DNA from: Paratinospora sagittata
Lineage: Eukaryota > Streptophyta > Magnoliopsida > Ranunculales > Menispermaceae
Length of the DNA: 64,000 nucleotides
Reading direction: 5' to 3'
NCBI GenBank assembly: GCA_035771175.1
Contig: CM069600.1
Coordinates: 4,071,210-4,135,209, forward strand
Both the position numbers and the translations under genes were made by a program. Below, in pieces: positions 12,001 to 24,000 of the stretch. Positions within the stretch are counted from its first letter, which is position 1, and each line of letters starts with the position of its first letter. Below the pieces are notes generated by a model, which worked only from the letters and a program-made list of their open reading frames with translations, made no database searches and had not been told where the DNA came from.

Positions 12001-15000
12001 TCTCCATCTTTCTTTTATCTAGACTTTTGCCATCAAGAATCCCTGATCCTCAGTGCACGCAACAATCTAGGTCCATTCTGTTCTGCTCTCAGACTCTAAT
12101 TCTTACAACTTTGTATACACCCATCTCATTTTGTCTAGCGTCCAACTTATGATGACATAGGCCATTGAGTTCGCATCAATCACATCTGTTTTAGTGTTTT
12201 TTTTCCCAGTATTTGTGAACTTGTTAAAGCTTCTATGTACGCTGTTTGGACTATTTCATTCCACCAAGTTTCCTTAATGATCGCACTCTCATTGCAGTTG
12301 TTTCTTCTCAAAAATGTCAATATTTCCTCCTAGAATTGAGCCATTTAGTATCTATCCCCAAACACCCCTGCTCCAATTCATTTTGAAGATCTAATAAGAT
12401 GGTTGTCCATTTTATGTACCAAAGAAGACCTATGCAAAACAAATACTCAAATATCGATAAGGTTCCAGCATGATTCATTTTCTAAGTTGGAATAGTAAAG
12501 AATATGCAAAAGCTGATTTCAACAAAGATGCAGAATTCAAGTACAAAACGAAAACAATGAAAGAGGTCATGCCTGCAGATAAGAACAATTAGAATCCAAG
12601 ATTTATACAACTCACCAGTTTCACTGCGCCGTAGGTCTGAGGAACTGAAAGCATGAGATCCTTGTCCCACACAGGATTCAAGTTGCTCTGTACTACATGT
12701 GTCTGGACCCTCTACAAGAAACAGATGCCAAAGATATTCATCATTTTTTTGACAGGATATGTACAAATTTTATTAAATACAATAATTTACAGCTGCCATA
12801 GATACTCATTATGAAAACCAGAGAAGAGAGAGAAGTTGCAGCCTAATTAGACCCAATTAGAAGACAGTGTCATCTAATCATTTGAGTTTTTATAGAAATA
12901 ATCAGGATTGGCATGGCAGCGAAAATCCTGAAACAGATTATCACACACACCTCATCTGGTCAGTTTTCTGCTGAACAGTTCCTCAAGGTAGTAGCCACTT
13001 AAAGTTAGATTCCGTTCTTTTGGAACTTGTATACATCTATAAAAACACCCATTATAGACCACCCTTATGACTAACAAATAGGATAAGACATGAAATTTAG
13101 AATTTCTGTGACTAACCTGCTGTCCAAGAGTCAGGACAACATAAGGATCACTTGATAACATATCCCTAATAGCTAAATTTGTTCCCTTGATCACTTTGAC
13201 CTTCAGCAATCCAATGAATTCAACCATGCCTTCCTGAAAAAAGTCCAAAATGAAAAGGATCAATACAATCTGGAAGAAACACTTAGTAGATAGATGATGC
13301 TTAATGCTGTGAAAGTATTCAGAATGCATGAATAATTTTACAATAACATTGTAGCATTCGAGCTTTTCATATGAATATCCAAGTCTAGCATGGAATTCTG
13401 ACTATGTATGTACATTCTGTGCAAAGATAACGCCAGTAAATTCTTCACACGAAAGGCACCTGTGTTGCTTTTAGATGGTTCTAAGACCAAACATTGACTT
13501 AGTAGAGAGAAAGGTTTAAGGACAAGGTGGGTAAAGTACACTTTGGTCTTTGTTGAGTCCAGTTTAGTGGAGTTGAAAATTTGAAACCTTCATCAACATA
13601 TGCCATTAGAAGAACTGCCTATTCATCAAAAGCACTATGGAACCTTGTCATCCAGATATTTGAAAGAAAGCTTTTTAATATTTCTTTGCTCAGTCTAAGG
13701 GAAGAAGATGGGAAAATGACAAAAAGCATTCTCTAGTAGTCCTGTTTGTAATTTGTTTTTCATTGTGTTTCAAAGTGCAGTGACAAAAGGTTGGAATGGT
13801 TGACCTATATAATTTTGATGGAAAATAGACAATCTTTCAGGTAATAATTTAGAGGAATAGTCCTGAGAAATGAAGACTTGATGTTACGATATCCCAAAGC
13901 CATATATCTTCTTTAATTGGAGGGTAGCCTTCCAATCTACGTACTGGTCAGTTCATCCAAGCTATATGGTTTCCTTTCACTATGGCTGGGGATCATAGAT
14001 TTGCAAGTGATCAAAGGAATTTTCTAAAATTCTTTTCACTGTCATGGACAAGGTAGAGATATTTGTTTTTAGAAGATGGGTGGCATAACTGTACAAGGAT
14101 TCCGGTTCCTTTGTATCTCCCATGGCAAGGATCATGTGATTAAGTCTTATAAAATAGGGAAGGAAGATGTTTCAAGTTATTTTGGTTTTGTAAAGAGTTG
14201 AATGATTGGAAAATTTCAGGTTGTAGCAATTTTTTGTTCCTACGTATTCCTAGGCTGTCCACTCTTCTTAGTAGAAGGTAAAAAACCAGTATTACTTAAT
14301 GACTTTTGAAGATCCAAAATTACAATTCCTACTATGATGACATTCCTTTCTTTCCACTTAATTAACCAAAGAAGAATTTTACTACTTCCCACTCCCCCTC
14401 TTTACTCAACTATATAAAGAAAAGGGTAGAAAACAAAAACCAAATGAGGGGAATTAGTATTAGCCATTAATGACTTACTGTAGGAGAAGGAAGGTTTGCC
14501 AACAAGCCTTGATATAGCAGTAATATGGATCTCATCTTTTTTGAAGATTAGGTATTTTTTAAGTTTCTTTCATTAAACATACTTTTAGGTACTCTAAAGA
14601 TATTTTAGTCATTTCTTTTTGATAAATCCGTAAATGTAAGGTAATTTAGGTGTAATGTTTTTACTCCACAGTATTTGGTTAAGTCAGATCAATTTATACA
14701 CACATATGTGTAGGGGAAAATTTGCAATTTCTATATTTTGTCTGGCTCTTCTTCTCATTCTTTGGTCAAGGCTTGAAGTCTTGCAGAAAAGGCTCCCTAG
14801 TAGCTATCTTCCATGTCTGTAGCAGCTATCTTTCTTGCATAATGCCCCAATCTCTTCATTCCTTACCACTTCTGGGTGGAGGCCACTTTCCTTCACTTGC
14901 GTGGGAATTTGACATGTAGAAAAGAAATTGAAGTAGGATCTTTGTTGGGCATAATTCAACAAGCCCTCTCATCAGGAGAGGAAGGGGTGTTTGGTTTGTA

Positions 15001-18000
15001 GACTCGTCATGGACCTTCACAACCAAGTCATTCTTTTCCCATCTCATAAAATGTCATAATCGCCCATCCTTACCTCACCATATCACCATCTTGAAAGCTC
15101 ATGTATCATCCAAGGTCAACGTTTTGGGATGGCTTATTGCCCGAGGTAAGCTTAACATTGCAGACATGCTACGAAAGAGATTTCTTCACGAGGCCATTTC
15201 CCCTTATCGGTGTTGTTTTTGCAAGGACGTGGGGTTATTGCCCATGGCTACGTTTGCACTCATTGTGCAATCAAGAGGAAGGTTAGAGAAAAATGGAAAG
15301 AACATTAGCCCATTTGCCCCTACTGGCCCAGAAGTGATGGTGATTTAATTTCCCTCCCAATCAATGGGAGCATTCCTTCAAAGGTGAAAAATTACCGAGC
15401 AGTGCTTCTCTTCGTAATTCTTCAAAGCATACGAAATGAAAGGAATTAAAGAATCTTTAAAAAGGAGTGCAAGGATGCCATGGTTGTTTGGGGATAATTA
15501 TCTCTTCTTGGCTTCTAATGGGTGCTAGTTTGTAAATTCTCAAAAGGTTACAACCTTAATGAGTAGTGTAGAGGTTAGAGCCCTCTGGTAAATAGCTTTT
15601 AGGGGGTAGCCTTAGGAGAATTTATTGTCCACCTATAGTGACCATAGGCTTCCATTTGTATATTCTCTAGTTTTATTTATATATTTTGTTTCTTCTCAAA
15701 AAAAATTATAAATCTTTAAATTTATTAACTAGAGTTAACAATTTAAAAATTTTGAAAAATGATTCTCAATACAACTTAGATAAGTTCTAGTTCAAATGTT
15801 ACTAGACCTAGGAGGCAAATGGGCTTTCTAGACAGGTAGGGAAGGAAAGGTTGGCATATACTATGTGCCACATACAAGGAATAAGATGTTTTACTTATAG
15901 CTCATCCCTTAGACTCCACATGATCAAGTAAATTATGTAAGAAAAAAAAAAAGTAGCAACCATATACATACCGTTTTCTTTGATGAATCCGAACTTCGAA
16001 AACTATCCAGAATTCTTCTTGAAAGGCTAGATTGGAGGGAGCTCTTTCCAGACGTAATCCGCAAGCTTGGTTTCAAAAATGCTTGAAGCTCATATTTAGA
16101 TCTGAGCCAAAGCATGAACAAAGAGACATTAGTAATCATTGTAATGACCTTAACAAGATTAATTCACTTTTTATTTCTACCCAAGCGTACATATAAAATT
16201 GCTCCATTGGTCAAGCCAATTCCTCAACTAGGCATAAAATAGTCACGAGAAACACAAGGTTTACAAGGCCAAAAGTAATTTGACAAACAGATAAGACAGA
16301 TGCAAAAAATGATTGTCCACAAGATGCATCCAAACCATGGCATGTCCAAAAGGCTACAATCAATTAGTTTCCAAGACAAAAAGAACCATATGCGGCACAA
16401 GTACGAACATAAGCATTTGCATCACCATGGACAAGAAACAATTCACAGGATGGATTTCATTGTCATATATGTAGTCTCCAATGGCCATAAATTTTCACCA
16501 ATAATATATCACACCTGATAAACGTCTGACGTTCGTCATGGCTCGATTCTGGTCTAGGCTTAACAAATCCCTCAGGAAGAAAAGCCTCATAGATTGCATT
16601 AGCAGAAGAATTTCCACCCACCTCAACCATGGATTCAATTTCATCATCAGACCAATCATCCAATGTCACAGATAAAACCTGAACAATGCCAATCAAAAAG
16701 TAGGATTGTTCAGAATGCACTTAGTCTTGAGGTATTGGAAGAAACTTAAAGTGGTCAAACCTTCTTTGAGTCCATCTTAATATGGCAGTGCAAGAATGAA
16801 TACCATTAACGACGATAAAAGATTCCAAAAATAGGCTAAACATATTTGTGACACAGTAAGAAATAGAAAAATGGTAAATTAAGTGTTTGTAATCTAAGCT
16901 TTGAGTGCTATAGAATGAAACTATTCTAATTTAAACAACTTGGTTCAAATCTGAAAACAGACTCTCAATTAGTGCAGGGTAAGGTTGCATACATTGTCCT
17001 TTCCCCACACCCCTGCAATGACGGAAGCATCATGCACTGGGTACACCCCTTTTATGTATACTTGTGAGTCGTGGCTCATTTCCAAGGGTAGATCTGTCAT
17101 TGAATTGATCCATAACGGGTAAATACAAAGAAAACCAAACCAACTACAAGCCAATAGCCCTCTTGTAACCAACACAATCTTTAGAAGGTTTCCATGTTTT
17201 GGTTCCAACTGTTCAAACAAAATCAATGGATTAGATAAATGCTCGTTTGAATAGGCCAAAAGCCTACTTATTAGGAGAACCTCAACATCATGCCATCCTA
17301 CAACCTACAAGACTTGGTCCTTAAATATTTCCAACTTAATTAGTTGCAAGGAAAGGAAGATGATGAAAAAGAAAAGCAAAACAAGATTTTGTATGAACTT
17401 ATAAATAAGAATTCCACAAAAGCTACCTTTGAAATATGTGTACCAAGGCTTCTGTGCACGCCACAACATTTTAAGCATATAAATACTCCAATATTGGCTG
17501 ACCTGGGAAGGCATTAAAATGATGCTTTAGAACAAGTAAGTTTTTAAAACCTATATAGTATAGCACAACAACACATCATTAGTTGTATAAGAACTAAGAA
17601 GTAAGTATTAGGAAGCATAAGAACTAAGAAATTTTCCAACTTAAAATCCAACATAGGTTGGGAAGGTTCACTCCACAAACTGAAAAGGCATGGCTTTTCC
17701 TTAAGGAAGCATCCTGTCTATGCATGACATTCTTATTTAAAGCGATATTCTAAAGCTCTAGCCAAGGTAAAACACTAAGGCTTAATCTTGACTTCTAGAT
17801 TAACTTGCTGTAATCCACAAACCTGTTTATCTCTCAATTCTCTCCCCTATCCATATTAAAATTAGTTGTATTTAATGATATCTTTGATTAAGTTAATATG
17901 TCCATTTAGGGCCCTTTTATTTACAACAAAAAAAAAAACCTTGCCAATTGATCTTTCTCTCTAGACCATTATAAGTTTCTTCTAATTCGATACAGATAAT

Positions 18001-19650
18001 ATGACATGTTTCCACTTCGTTGCAGTTCAAGGAACCCAAAAAAGAGAAATGATGAAAAGAAATTAATTCCACAAAAATTCAAAAACAATTAAATATGTGG
18101 TTTGGCATTTTGCTTATGTCTATGAGAAAACAAAATGAGAAGATTTCAACATCAAGAAGAATATTACAATGATTTTGGCTCTCAAATTGTTGCCCAACAC
18201 ACCACGCCTCACCTCTCTCTCACACACACCCCAGAAAACAAAAAACTAGCACATATCTCTAACAAGATCAAATTGGATCCCACCAAGTGAAACTACGTCA
18301 AGATTGGAAGCAGGACTAGGTCAAGATCATGGCATTACCAAGTTAAATGAGTCCAAAATTCAACCCACAAAAAAGACATCTCCACCTTAGCTCAAATGTC
18401 CTCATCCTTATCATCAAAACAACAAATTCAACATGCTCCAATTACACAAACCCCCTAAGGGATCTCAAATATAGCAATAAAGAGAAATCAAGTTCAGGCA
18501 GTGCATAAACTTAGCCACTGCTTTAGAGAAGCCAATCAACCTATGGATTGGCTATCGGCAATAATACCAGTGCAAAGATTATAAGTTTTTAGCCAATCTG
18601 AACTACCATATTATCTCGTGAATTTGATTAATGATGACAAGTTAGGTGTTTTGTATAGAAGAGACGTGTAAAGTTTCCTTCTTTATTTAATGAATTTAAG
18701 TTTCCTATAAAAAAAAAAGTAAAATGTTTTTGCCAATAGTAGCTAATTCTCTTTAAAATGTTTTTGCCAATAGTAGCTAATTCTCTTAGTGTGATATTTT
18801 GATTAATGTATATTGTCGACAGTGGCAGTGAAGCACGTTATTAACTTTCATTGCTCTAATTAAACAACAATTGTTTTTGAAAAGATATTTAACAAGTGGA
18901 TTGGGTTGGATCCAAACTGACCAGCATTATATGGGCATCATCCCCTATAATTTTTGGATTCATTTTTTTATGTAGAATAAAATATGGATTAAATGGTTAG
19001 GATTGGTCATTTCTATTTTGTATTGGTTTCAAAACAATGCATACCCTAAAATTTTGTATTGAACTTGTTATATGGAACATAATCTAGGTTGCATACACAT
19101 TGCACTTAGCAGCCATACCACATACTTGTCAAGAATACCTGAACATATCAAGCATCTTCAGAAAATATCACTAAGTTTTGGAGCAATAGCATGTTCCCAA
19201 GCATTATATTGACCATAGACCGTTACAAGAAAAACTAGATAAAAATGTCTATCAAAGTTGCAATCAGACTCATGGAATCTAGAAGTAGCATTAGATAGAC
19301 TTACGCCCATTTAGGATCAGGCGCACCACAATCGGCACAAATTCGGTTATCACTCTGTAGCAATAGCTCTTTTAATTTCCTTGCATTACCTGTTGGAATA
19401 ATTGAACAATTTCAATAGAATGCAGTGAGTGAAGACCCTTTTGGGAAATTTGAACAATTAGTTAATTTGCAAAAAAAAAAAAAACAAAAAAAAAAAACGA
19501 GTCCTAATTCATGAATGAGAAAGGGCACAAGAAGACAATATTCTAGAAACAAAGGAATGGACAAAACTTTTTTTAATCACAATACTTCATTTTACCATTT
19601 CTTTGAAGTACTAAAAGCATACCTGGAGAAAGCTTTTGGTTGGCACTCAT
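3077..19650 (-). CDS. AGD12: ArfGAP plus C2-domain protein, AGD12 (ZAC) type, complete
   Basis: An ADP-ribosylation-factor GTPase-activating protein with a Ca/phospholipid-binding C2 domain, expected at endomembranes. The CDS joins eight exons (given high to low): 19650-19623, 19389-19305, 17502-17427, 16678-16515, 16101-15972, 13233-13117, 12711-12616 and 3358-3077. Every junction has GT-AG ends and keeps frame, giving 325 aa (family about 330-340). Residues 27-50 form the ArfGAP zinc finger CX2CX16CX2C (CADC...CLKC), followed by CGVHRSLG with the likely arginine finger R55. [14 protein letters not shown] starts at 64 and [14 protein letters not shown] at 119. The C2 domain begins near [10 protein letters not shown] (164) with Asp-rich loops ([24 protein letters not shown]), and the protein ends in LEWMPLEQ. 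The start is the only ATG that puts [10 protein letters not shown] in frame with the zinc finger. AGD12 versus AGD11/13 is not decided. Confidence 0.93.
3650..5190 (-). mobile_element. L1-like LINE, 3' half (RT thumb and zinc-binding domain), decayed
   Basis: Minus-strand translations give a reverse-transcriptase C-terminal block ([20 protein letters not shown], about 5100-5040; then RSYFWKR) and a zf-RVT-like domain at about 4230-3910 ([33 protein letters not shown]). Frames are interrupted. It lies inside the last intron of the AGD12-like gene, on the same strand. The matching RT palm is at 10996-11370, beyond the repeat array, so one LINE appears to be split. Confidence 0.8.
4440..4670 (+). 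mobile_element. SINE inserted in the LINE, with ~24-bp TSD
   Basis: A 231-bp insert starts with a tRNA-like A-box (TGGCTTAGTGG) and ends in an A-run at about 4653-4670. It is bounded by near-identical direct repeats at 4416-4439 and 4671-4694 (AACCTTAAGAGTGATATGAC versus AACCTTGAGAGTGACATGAG at their starts), as expected for target-primed insertion. Confidence 0.75.
5190..5326 (-). repeat. Inverted head of the ~49-bp repeat array
   Basis: At 5190-5300 the sequence matches the array monomers in reverse orientation (for example CACATGAAAGTCCTAGTTGG, the complement of array text). At about 5302-5326 it switches to the direct orientation (AAATGGGACTATCGTG). A plus-strand LINE fragment follows. 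Confidence 0.7.
5327..5905 (+). mobile_element. Truncated L1-like LINE 3' end
   Basis: A plus-strand frame at 5327-5817 reads [20 protein letters not shown], then [18 protein letters not shown] and a C-terminal tail ending [14 protein letters not shown]. This is the zinc-binding (zf-RVT) region typical of the C-terminus of plant L1 ORF2. It is 5'-truncated, ends in an A-rich tail (about 5885-5905), and sits within the repeat array. The frame is still open over about 165 codons, so the insertion may be fairly recent. Confidence 0.8.
6341..6530. mobile_element. MITE inserted in the repeat array
   Basis: Terminal inverted repeats of about 32 bp are visible: 6359-6390 (core ACACCAATTGCTACAAAT) and its complement at 6481-6512. 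The array monomer pattern stops before and resumes after it. Confidence 0.7.
7822..8001 (-). mobile_element. tRNA-derived SINE in the array, with 16-bp TSD
   Basis: On the minus strand it begins with an A-box-like TTGGCTCAGTGGTTGAGTG and has a B-box-like AGTTCAAATCC and an A-rich tail (T-run at 7822-7831 on plus). Flanks at 7806-7821 and 8002-8017 read TTCACACTAAGTGAGA and TTCACACCAAGTGGGA, a target duplication in array sequence. Confidence 0.8.
10996..11370 (-). mobile_element. L1-like LINE reverse-transcriptase palm fragment
   Basis: Minus-strand translation gives [20 protein letters not shown] and KEDVVFKVD, the motif before the first catalytic Asp of plant L1 RT. After a disrupted stretch comes [14 protein letters not shown], which occupies the YADD catalytic position with N in place of one D. 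It probably belongs to the same element as 3650-5190, with the array between them. Confidence 0.75.
11400..11640. mobile_element. Possible small non-autonomous DNA transposon
   Basis: The segment runs from GTGGTGTTTAGTAACACTCC to a tail containing TTACCAAACAGGCC, inverted-repeat-like ends of the 'GGCCTGTTTGGTAA' type. A related end occurs at about 28960-28990. The call is weak. Confidence 0.4.
11780..12070. repeat. Three tandem copies of a ~95-bp unit
   Basis: The phrase ACAAAATAA(A/C)TTGTGAAA with following CTTCTCCATCTTTCTTTTAT recurs at about 11787, 11881 and 11976, about 95 bp apart. It lies upstream (in minus orientation) of the LINE RT fragment and may be a local expansion within LINE-derived sequence. 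Confidence 0.65.
14930..15700 (+). mobile_element. LINE 3' fragment in an AGD12 intron
   Basis: The frame from 15091 reads [20 protein letters not shown] and then [12 protein letters not shown]. It is homologous to the zf-RVT block at 5327-5480 but frameshifted soon after. It lies between coding exons 5 and 6 of the AGD12-like gene, in the opposite orientation. Confidence 0.75.
16970..17056 (+). mobile_element. Au-type SINE fragment
   Basis: The text TGCAGGGTAAGGTTGCATAC, followed by CCCCACACCCCTGC and CATGCACTGGGTACACCCCTTTT, matches the 3' part of the Au SINE of plants as I recall it. It sits in the intron between AGD12-like exons 3 and 4. Confidence 0.6.
18720..18785. repeat. Two-copy tandem duplication (~37 bp)
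   Basis: AAAATGTTTTTGCCAATAGT, continuing AGCTAATTCTCTT, appears twice in succession. It is an intronic slippage-type duplication. Confidence 0.8.
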
Positions 19651-19925
19651 TCCTTCGTTCACGAGCTACGATCATCCACAAAATCCAACCTCTAACTTTA
19701 TAATTAACAATCACCCCAACAAAATTAATTTAATAAACAATAACAATGATGATGTAAATATGAAACAAAAAAGGAGCAATAATCAAAATAAAAATCGAAA
19801 CAACAATTATGTTTTTGAAAGGTTTTAGTTTCCAAAGTTAAGAGACATTTGACCTTTTTCATTTATTTTGTATACACCTTTCTTCTTTTGAAGAAAATGG
19901 CTCTTTAACATAATATATTTGTCTT

Positions 19926-20129
19926 TTTTTTTTTTTTGAGAAGATACAATGTTAGTCGTCGTTGTATAACCAGCTCCATCACCAAACCACACTCTCAGTG
20001 ATGTATCAGGTCCGTTGTTGACCCACTAATCCCCCTCACTCCTAGGGTGGGCAATGACAAGAGTTGAACCTAGAACCTTTGCATTCCAAAGCCACCTCTT
20101 TACCAACTGCACCAACTCCATGTTGGCAA
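19926..20129 (-). mobile_element. tRNA-derived SINE with 11-bp TSD
   Basis: On the minus strand it starts TTGCCAACATGGAGTTGGTG, with A-box-like GTTGGTGCAGTTGGTAAAG and B-box-like GGTTCAACTC, and ends in an A-run. ATATTTGTCTT flanks it at 19915-19925 and 20130-20140. Confidence 0.8.
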
Positions 20130-20215
20130 ATATTTGTCTTCAAATAGCAATATTTCTCATCTACAAATCCCATATTTTTAATGAACTTGATTAGCATTTT
20201 GTGGACAAGATGCAT

Positions 20216-20218
<3 letters not shown>

Positions 20219-20275
<57 letters not shown>
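20219..20275. repeat. (GA)n microsatellite
   Basis: About 28 uninterrupted GA units, upstream of the AGD12-like coding start. Confidence 0.95.
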
Positions 20276-20277
<2 letters not shown>

Positions 20278-21195
20278 CCTAAAGTGGCTGAAGAAGCTAA
20301 GAACTAGAGAAGAGTCTCGTGGTTAATATATATGTGAATCGCCTACAACTGAAAACTATATTGTCACGTACATTATCTTTGCTATCTGACCCTGATTAAA
20401 TAAGCTTAAATTTATTCTAATGATATTTTAAGGTACAAACTTTAAAATCGATACTGGCACATTTTTTTTCCTACTGAACAGCTACCCGTCTTTAAGTGTT
20501 TTATATTTGCTGCAACAAGTTCTTGACCTGAATGAAGAAATGTGGTCGCATCAAGTTGATATAGGCATAAAATCAACTCAAACTGGATCAAATGAATCTA
20601 GAATCACTATTTGGACCTTGTGCAAGGGAGTTAGACAACATGCCTCTAGATAAGGCGCAATGGCCAAAAAAAAAAAAGTCATTTTTATAAACGATTCATG
20701 AAATGTTATTGCTGTTGAATAAACATGCACATCTACTGCAAACCACTGACGCAGGGCATTGAAGAAATGCGTAGCATGAGTGAGATACTATTCTCTTAAA
20801 ACCTTCATTGATACTATTCCTTTTAAACCTTCACTGATAATTGCACACTACACATGCTTTTAAACTTTTTCAACAAACATTAAATGTTCAGCAAAAGCTC
20901 ACAAAAGGCAAGATTCGCAGCTTTATCTAAAACCTATTTTCTGGAGGTGTGCAAATTCAATAATTCAACTAGAACAGCGGTTGTTGACAACAATCTTATA
21001 TTGCGAAAATGTATTATTTTGCAATTCTCAACCAAACATGTTTGCAATAACATCTGAAACTTCAGAGATTCAACGCCAAAAAATAAAAATAAAAACTCCT
21101 AATTCAATTACATTCAAATGAATCGAGCGAATAAATATCCACAAATCTCCATCAACAGACGCAAAACTAAATAAATTCCTAATCCACGAAACCAA

Positions 21196-21500
21196 CCTGC
21201 TCGATCAATAGAAATGAAATTGGCAACCAAACCTTCAATCACAGAACAAACAAACAAATCTCCATAGAATTTCAAAAACGATTCAAAAGAACAGGAAAAT
21301 CATCTGGTTTAAAAAAAAAAAAAAAAAAGATCAAATTCATCATCGTTAGCGCGATTCCAATTGCAAGATCAAAATATAAGATTAAGATTCTCAAAAAATA
21401 AAAATAATAATAATAATAATAATTACCGATTAATCCGAAAAACTTGCAAATTGCAGCACCGAGAAGAAGAAGAAGATATGGTTTTTGGATCTCTTTTTTT
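21196..21500 (-). promoter_or_regulatory. Possible non-coding first exon of the AGD12-like gene
   Basis: On the minus strand a CT-rich stretch (GAAGAAGAAGAAG on plus at about 21463-21475) is followed by sequence ending CGAGCAG then GTTGGTTT, which fits a 5' UTR exon and donor upstream of the coding exon at 19650. This is inference from composition and one donor-like site. Confidence 0.3.
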
Positions 21501-21689
21501 GTATTTTTATTGTGTCATTAGTGAGGCGTTATGTTCTCGTTGTCTGCCTCTAACAACTGCCGAATTGTACGTACCGTTTGCACGTGCGAGCCGGACCCGG
21601 TGCGTTCGTGTGACGAACGATAATGGCGACCTTTTTAGAAACTGTTTTCAGTTTTAATAGAAAACTTATTTGAATAAAACAAAAGGTGC

Positions 21690-24000
21690 AGCCCATTGAC
21701 CGAGGCGTCAAGAACAGAGAGCGTGAGAGCGAAGCTGTGTCTGAGAACGGGCCAACTCAGTCTGGCCAAGAACAGTATAATTTAGAGATCATTGAAATCT
21801 CTGGTGCTGTTTCTTCCCCATGATGAGAATGTGGAGCAGTACGTGGAACAGGGAGTGGATCATGTTTCCACTTTCAAAGAAAAATTACAAAAGGGCTCGT
21901 TATCATTCATTTCTGGATGAAGTATTTATCTGTGAAAATGCTAGTGTTGATGATGAGGGAATGAAACAAGTTAGAGATGATTCTGATGATAATCATAGAA
22001 TTAATGTTGATAAGGAGACGCTAGTGCGACTTTGACGTCCTTGGATAATCAAATTACTTGGTAAATCAGTGGGTTAGAAGTTCAAGTTTGACTGTGTCAC
22101 GGCCGTTACTGGTGCATTTTAGATCAGTTCAACGTTGGCGACCCAATTTTAAAACTGTATCTCAACCATCTCTGCATGGGTTCGGTTGCCGGGACTGACA
22201 ATTGAATATTATGATGAGGGCATTTTTAACTCGAATCGGCAATGTTTTGGGGAAAACCTTGAAAATTGATCCCTTCCACATAGTACCTTCAAATCGCAAA
22301 CCATTTTGGTTTGAAGCGGCGTGGCTTAGACATGAGAGTTTCAAGAACTTGCTTCACTCTTCTTGGCACCCTTTTCCTCATTCATTCTCTGCAGCTGTTC
22401 AATCTTTTTTTAAGTCGTCTAGAGGTGGAGCTTATGGACCAGTTTAATGAAATTTTGAAGGGAGAAGAAATGCTTTGGCTTCAAAAATCTATGGTCCAGT
22501 GGTTGAAGGGAGGAAGGATGATAACACTGCTTTTTTCCATATAAGTACTACCTTGATTCGAAGAAGTCGAAATAAAATTAAATGTCTCCGTATTGAGGGA
22601 GAGTGGTGTGATGATCAGCGGGATGTTCTCAATTACTTTCAAAAGCTATTTGCTCTGGACCAAGAAGGTGCTACTACTAGTATGAACTGTTTTATCCCGA
22701 TGGAGGCTCCTTGCTATCTTTCTACTGAGGACGGTGTTCTTCTGTCCTTTCCTATTCAAGAACCGAAATTCTTAGAGCTTTGGGAAATATGATTGGGATG
22801 TTGAAAGCTTCGGGGACCCGATGGTTTGCAGGCGGTTTTCTATCAGAAAAATTGGGATGTTGTGGGTGCTAATGTGACTGATATGTTAAAAAAATGTTTG
22901 GCAAGATGGTGTTCTTCCGGAAGGGATTAATCACACTTTCATTGTGCTTGTTTCTGAGGTAGAGCATCCGGAATCAGTTACTCAAATACGTCCAATTAGT
23001 TTATGTAATGTGAGCTACAAATTACTATAAAAATTATTGTTGATAGGATGAGACCTTTTCTTCAAAAATTAGTGGGGGTGACTCAAAATAGCTTTATACC
23101 CGGTTGAGGTACCACAGATAATAGCATTATTGCTCAAGAGGGTCATTCACAGTATGCGTAGGAAGAAAGGTGCAAGTGGTTACATGGCTATCAAGATCGA
23201 TCTGGATAAGGCATATGATAGAATCAGCTGGGATTTCCTTGGAGACACTTTGGAATTCTTCCACTTTCCTTCTAAGCTTAGTAATATCATTCTTCTTTGT
23301 GTCTCATCAGTCCACTTCTCAGTTTTGTGGAATGGAGAGCCAACTCCTATGTTTCAAGCCAAACGAGGTCTCCGGCAAAGTGACCGCCTTTCCACGTATC
23401 TTTTTGTTTTGTGTATGGAACGTCTCTTGCATATGATTATGGCATCCAAAGTCCAATGGTGGTTTGAGCATTCGATCTACTAGGGAGACTAACTTGGCTT
23501 TTTTGGGTAAGCTAGGTTGGCAATTGCTTAAAGAATCTCCAGCTCTTTGGGTGAAATTGTTAGAGGAGAAGTATGGTTAAGTCGCAGGGTATGCTTTCTA
23601 TTATGAACTGTTCTGGTACTTGAATAATTTGGAGGGGCATTTGGCAAGGAATTTCACACATGAAAATGGGTTTGACTTGGAGAGTAGACAAGGGTGATTG
23701 CATTTCCTTGTGGTTTGATAAATGGGTTGGTGATAAACCTTTGTGCCATCTCATAACTACTCCTATTCATGCTGCTGATTTGCAACTAAAGGTTATGGAT
23801 CTTATGACTGATAAACCTTTGTACAAACTAAATCCTGATGGTACTGCTGCTAAAGGGGGAACCCTTGTCTTTCAAGCTTTGGTGGTCTTATTAGAGACAG
23901 TTCTGGCTCATGGTTAGTGGGCTATGCTGGTGTTATTGGTTTGGCTAATAATATGATTGCTGAACTTCGGGGGTGTAGTAAGGGAGGGTTTATTGTTAAT
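21690..24000 (+). mobile_element. Degenerate L1-like LINE with RT domain
   Basis: Order of blocks on the plus strand: pre-RT region (PFWFEAAWLRHESFKNLLHS, about 22300; DDNTAFFHISTTLIRRSRNK, about 22520); an RT start with QIRPISLCNVSYK (about 22985); RMRPFLQKLVGVTQNSFIPG (about 23050) followed by a TGA; the palm block SGYMAIKIDLDKAYDRISWD (about 23180) and GLRQSDRL; and later WRVDKGDCISLWFDKWVG (about 23680), the pre-zf-RVT region. Several frameshifts and stops make it dead. No clear zinc-binding end or poly-A tail is kept; a trace of a C-terminal RNase-H-like region may follow to about 23980. It lies just upstream of the AGD12-like 5' region. Confidence 0.88.
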
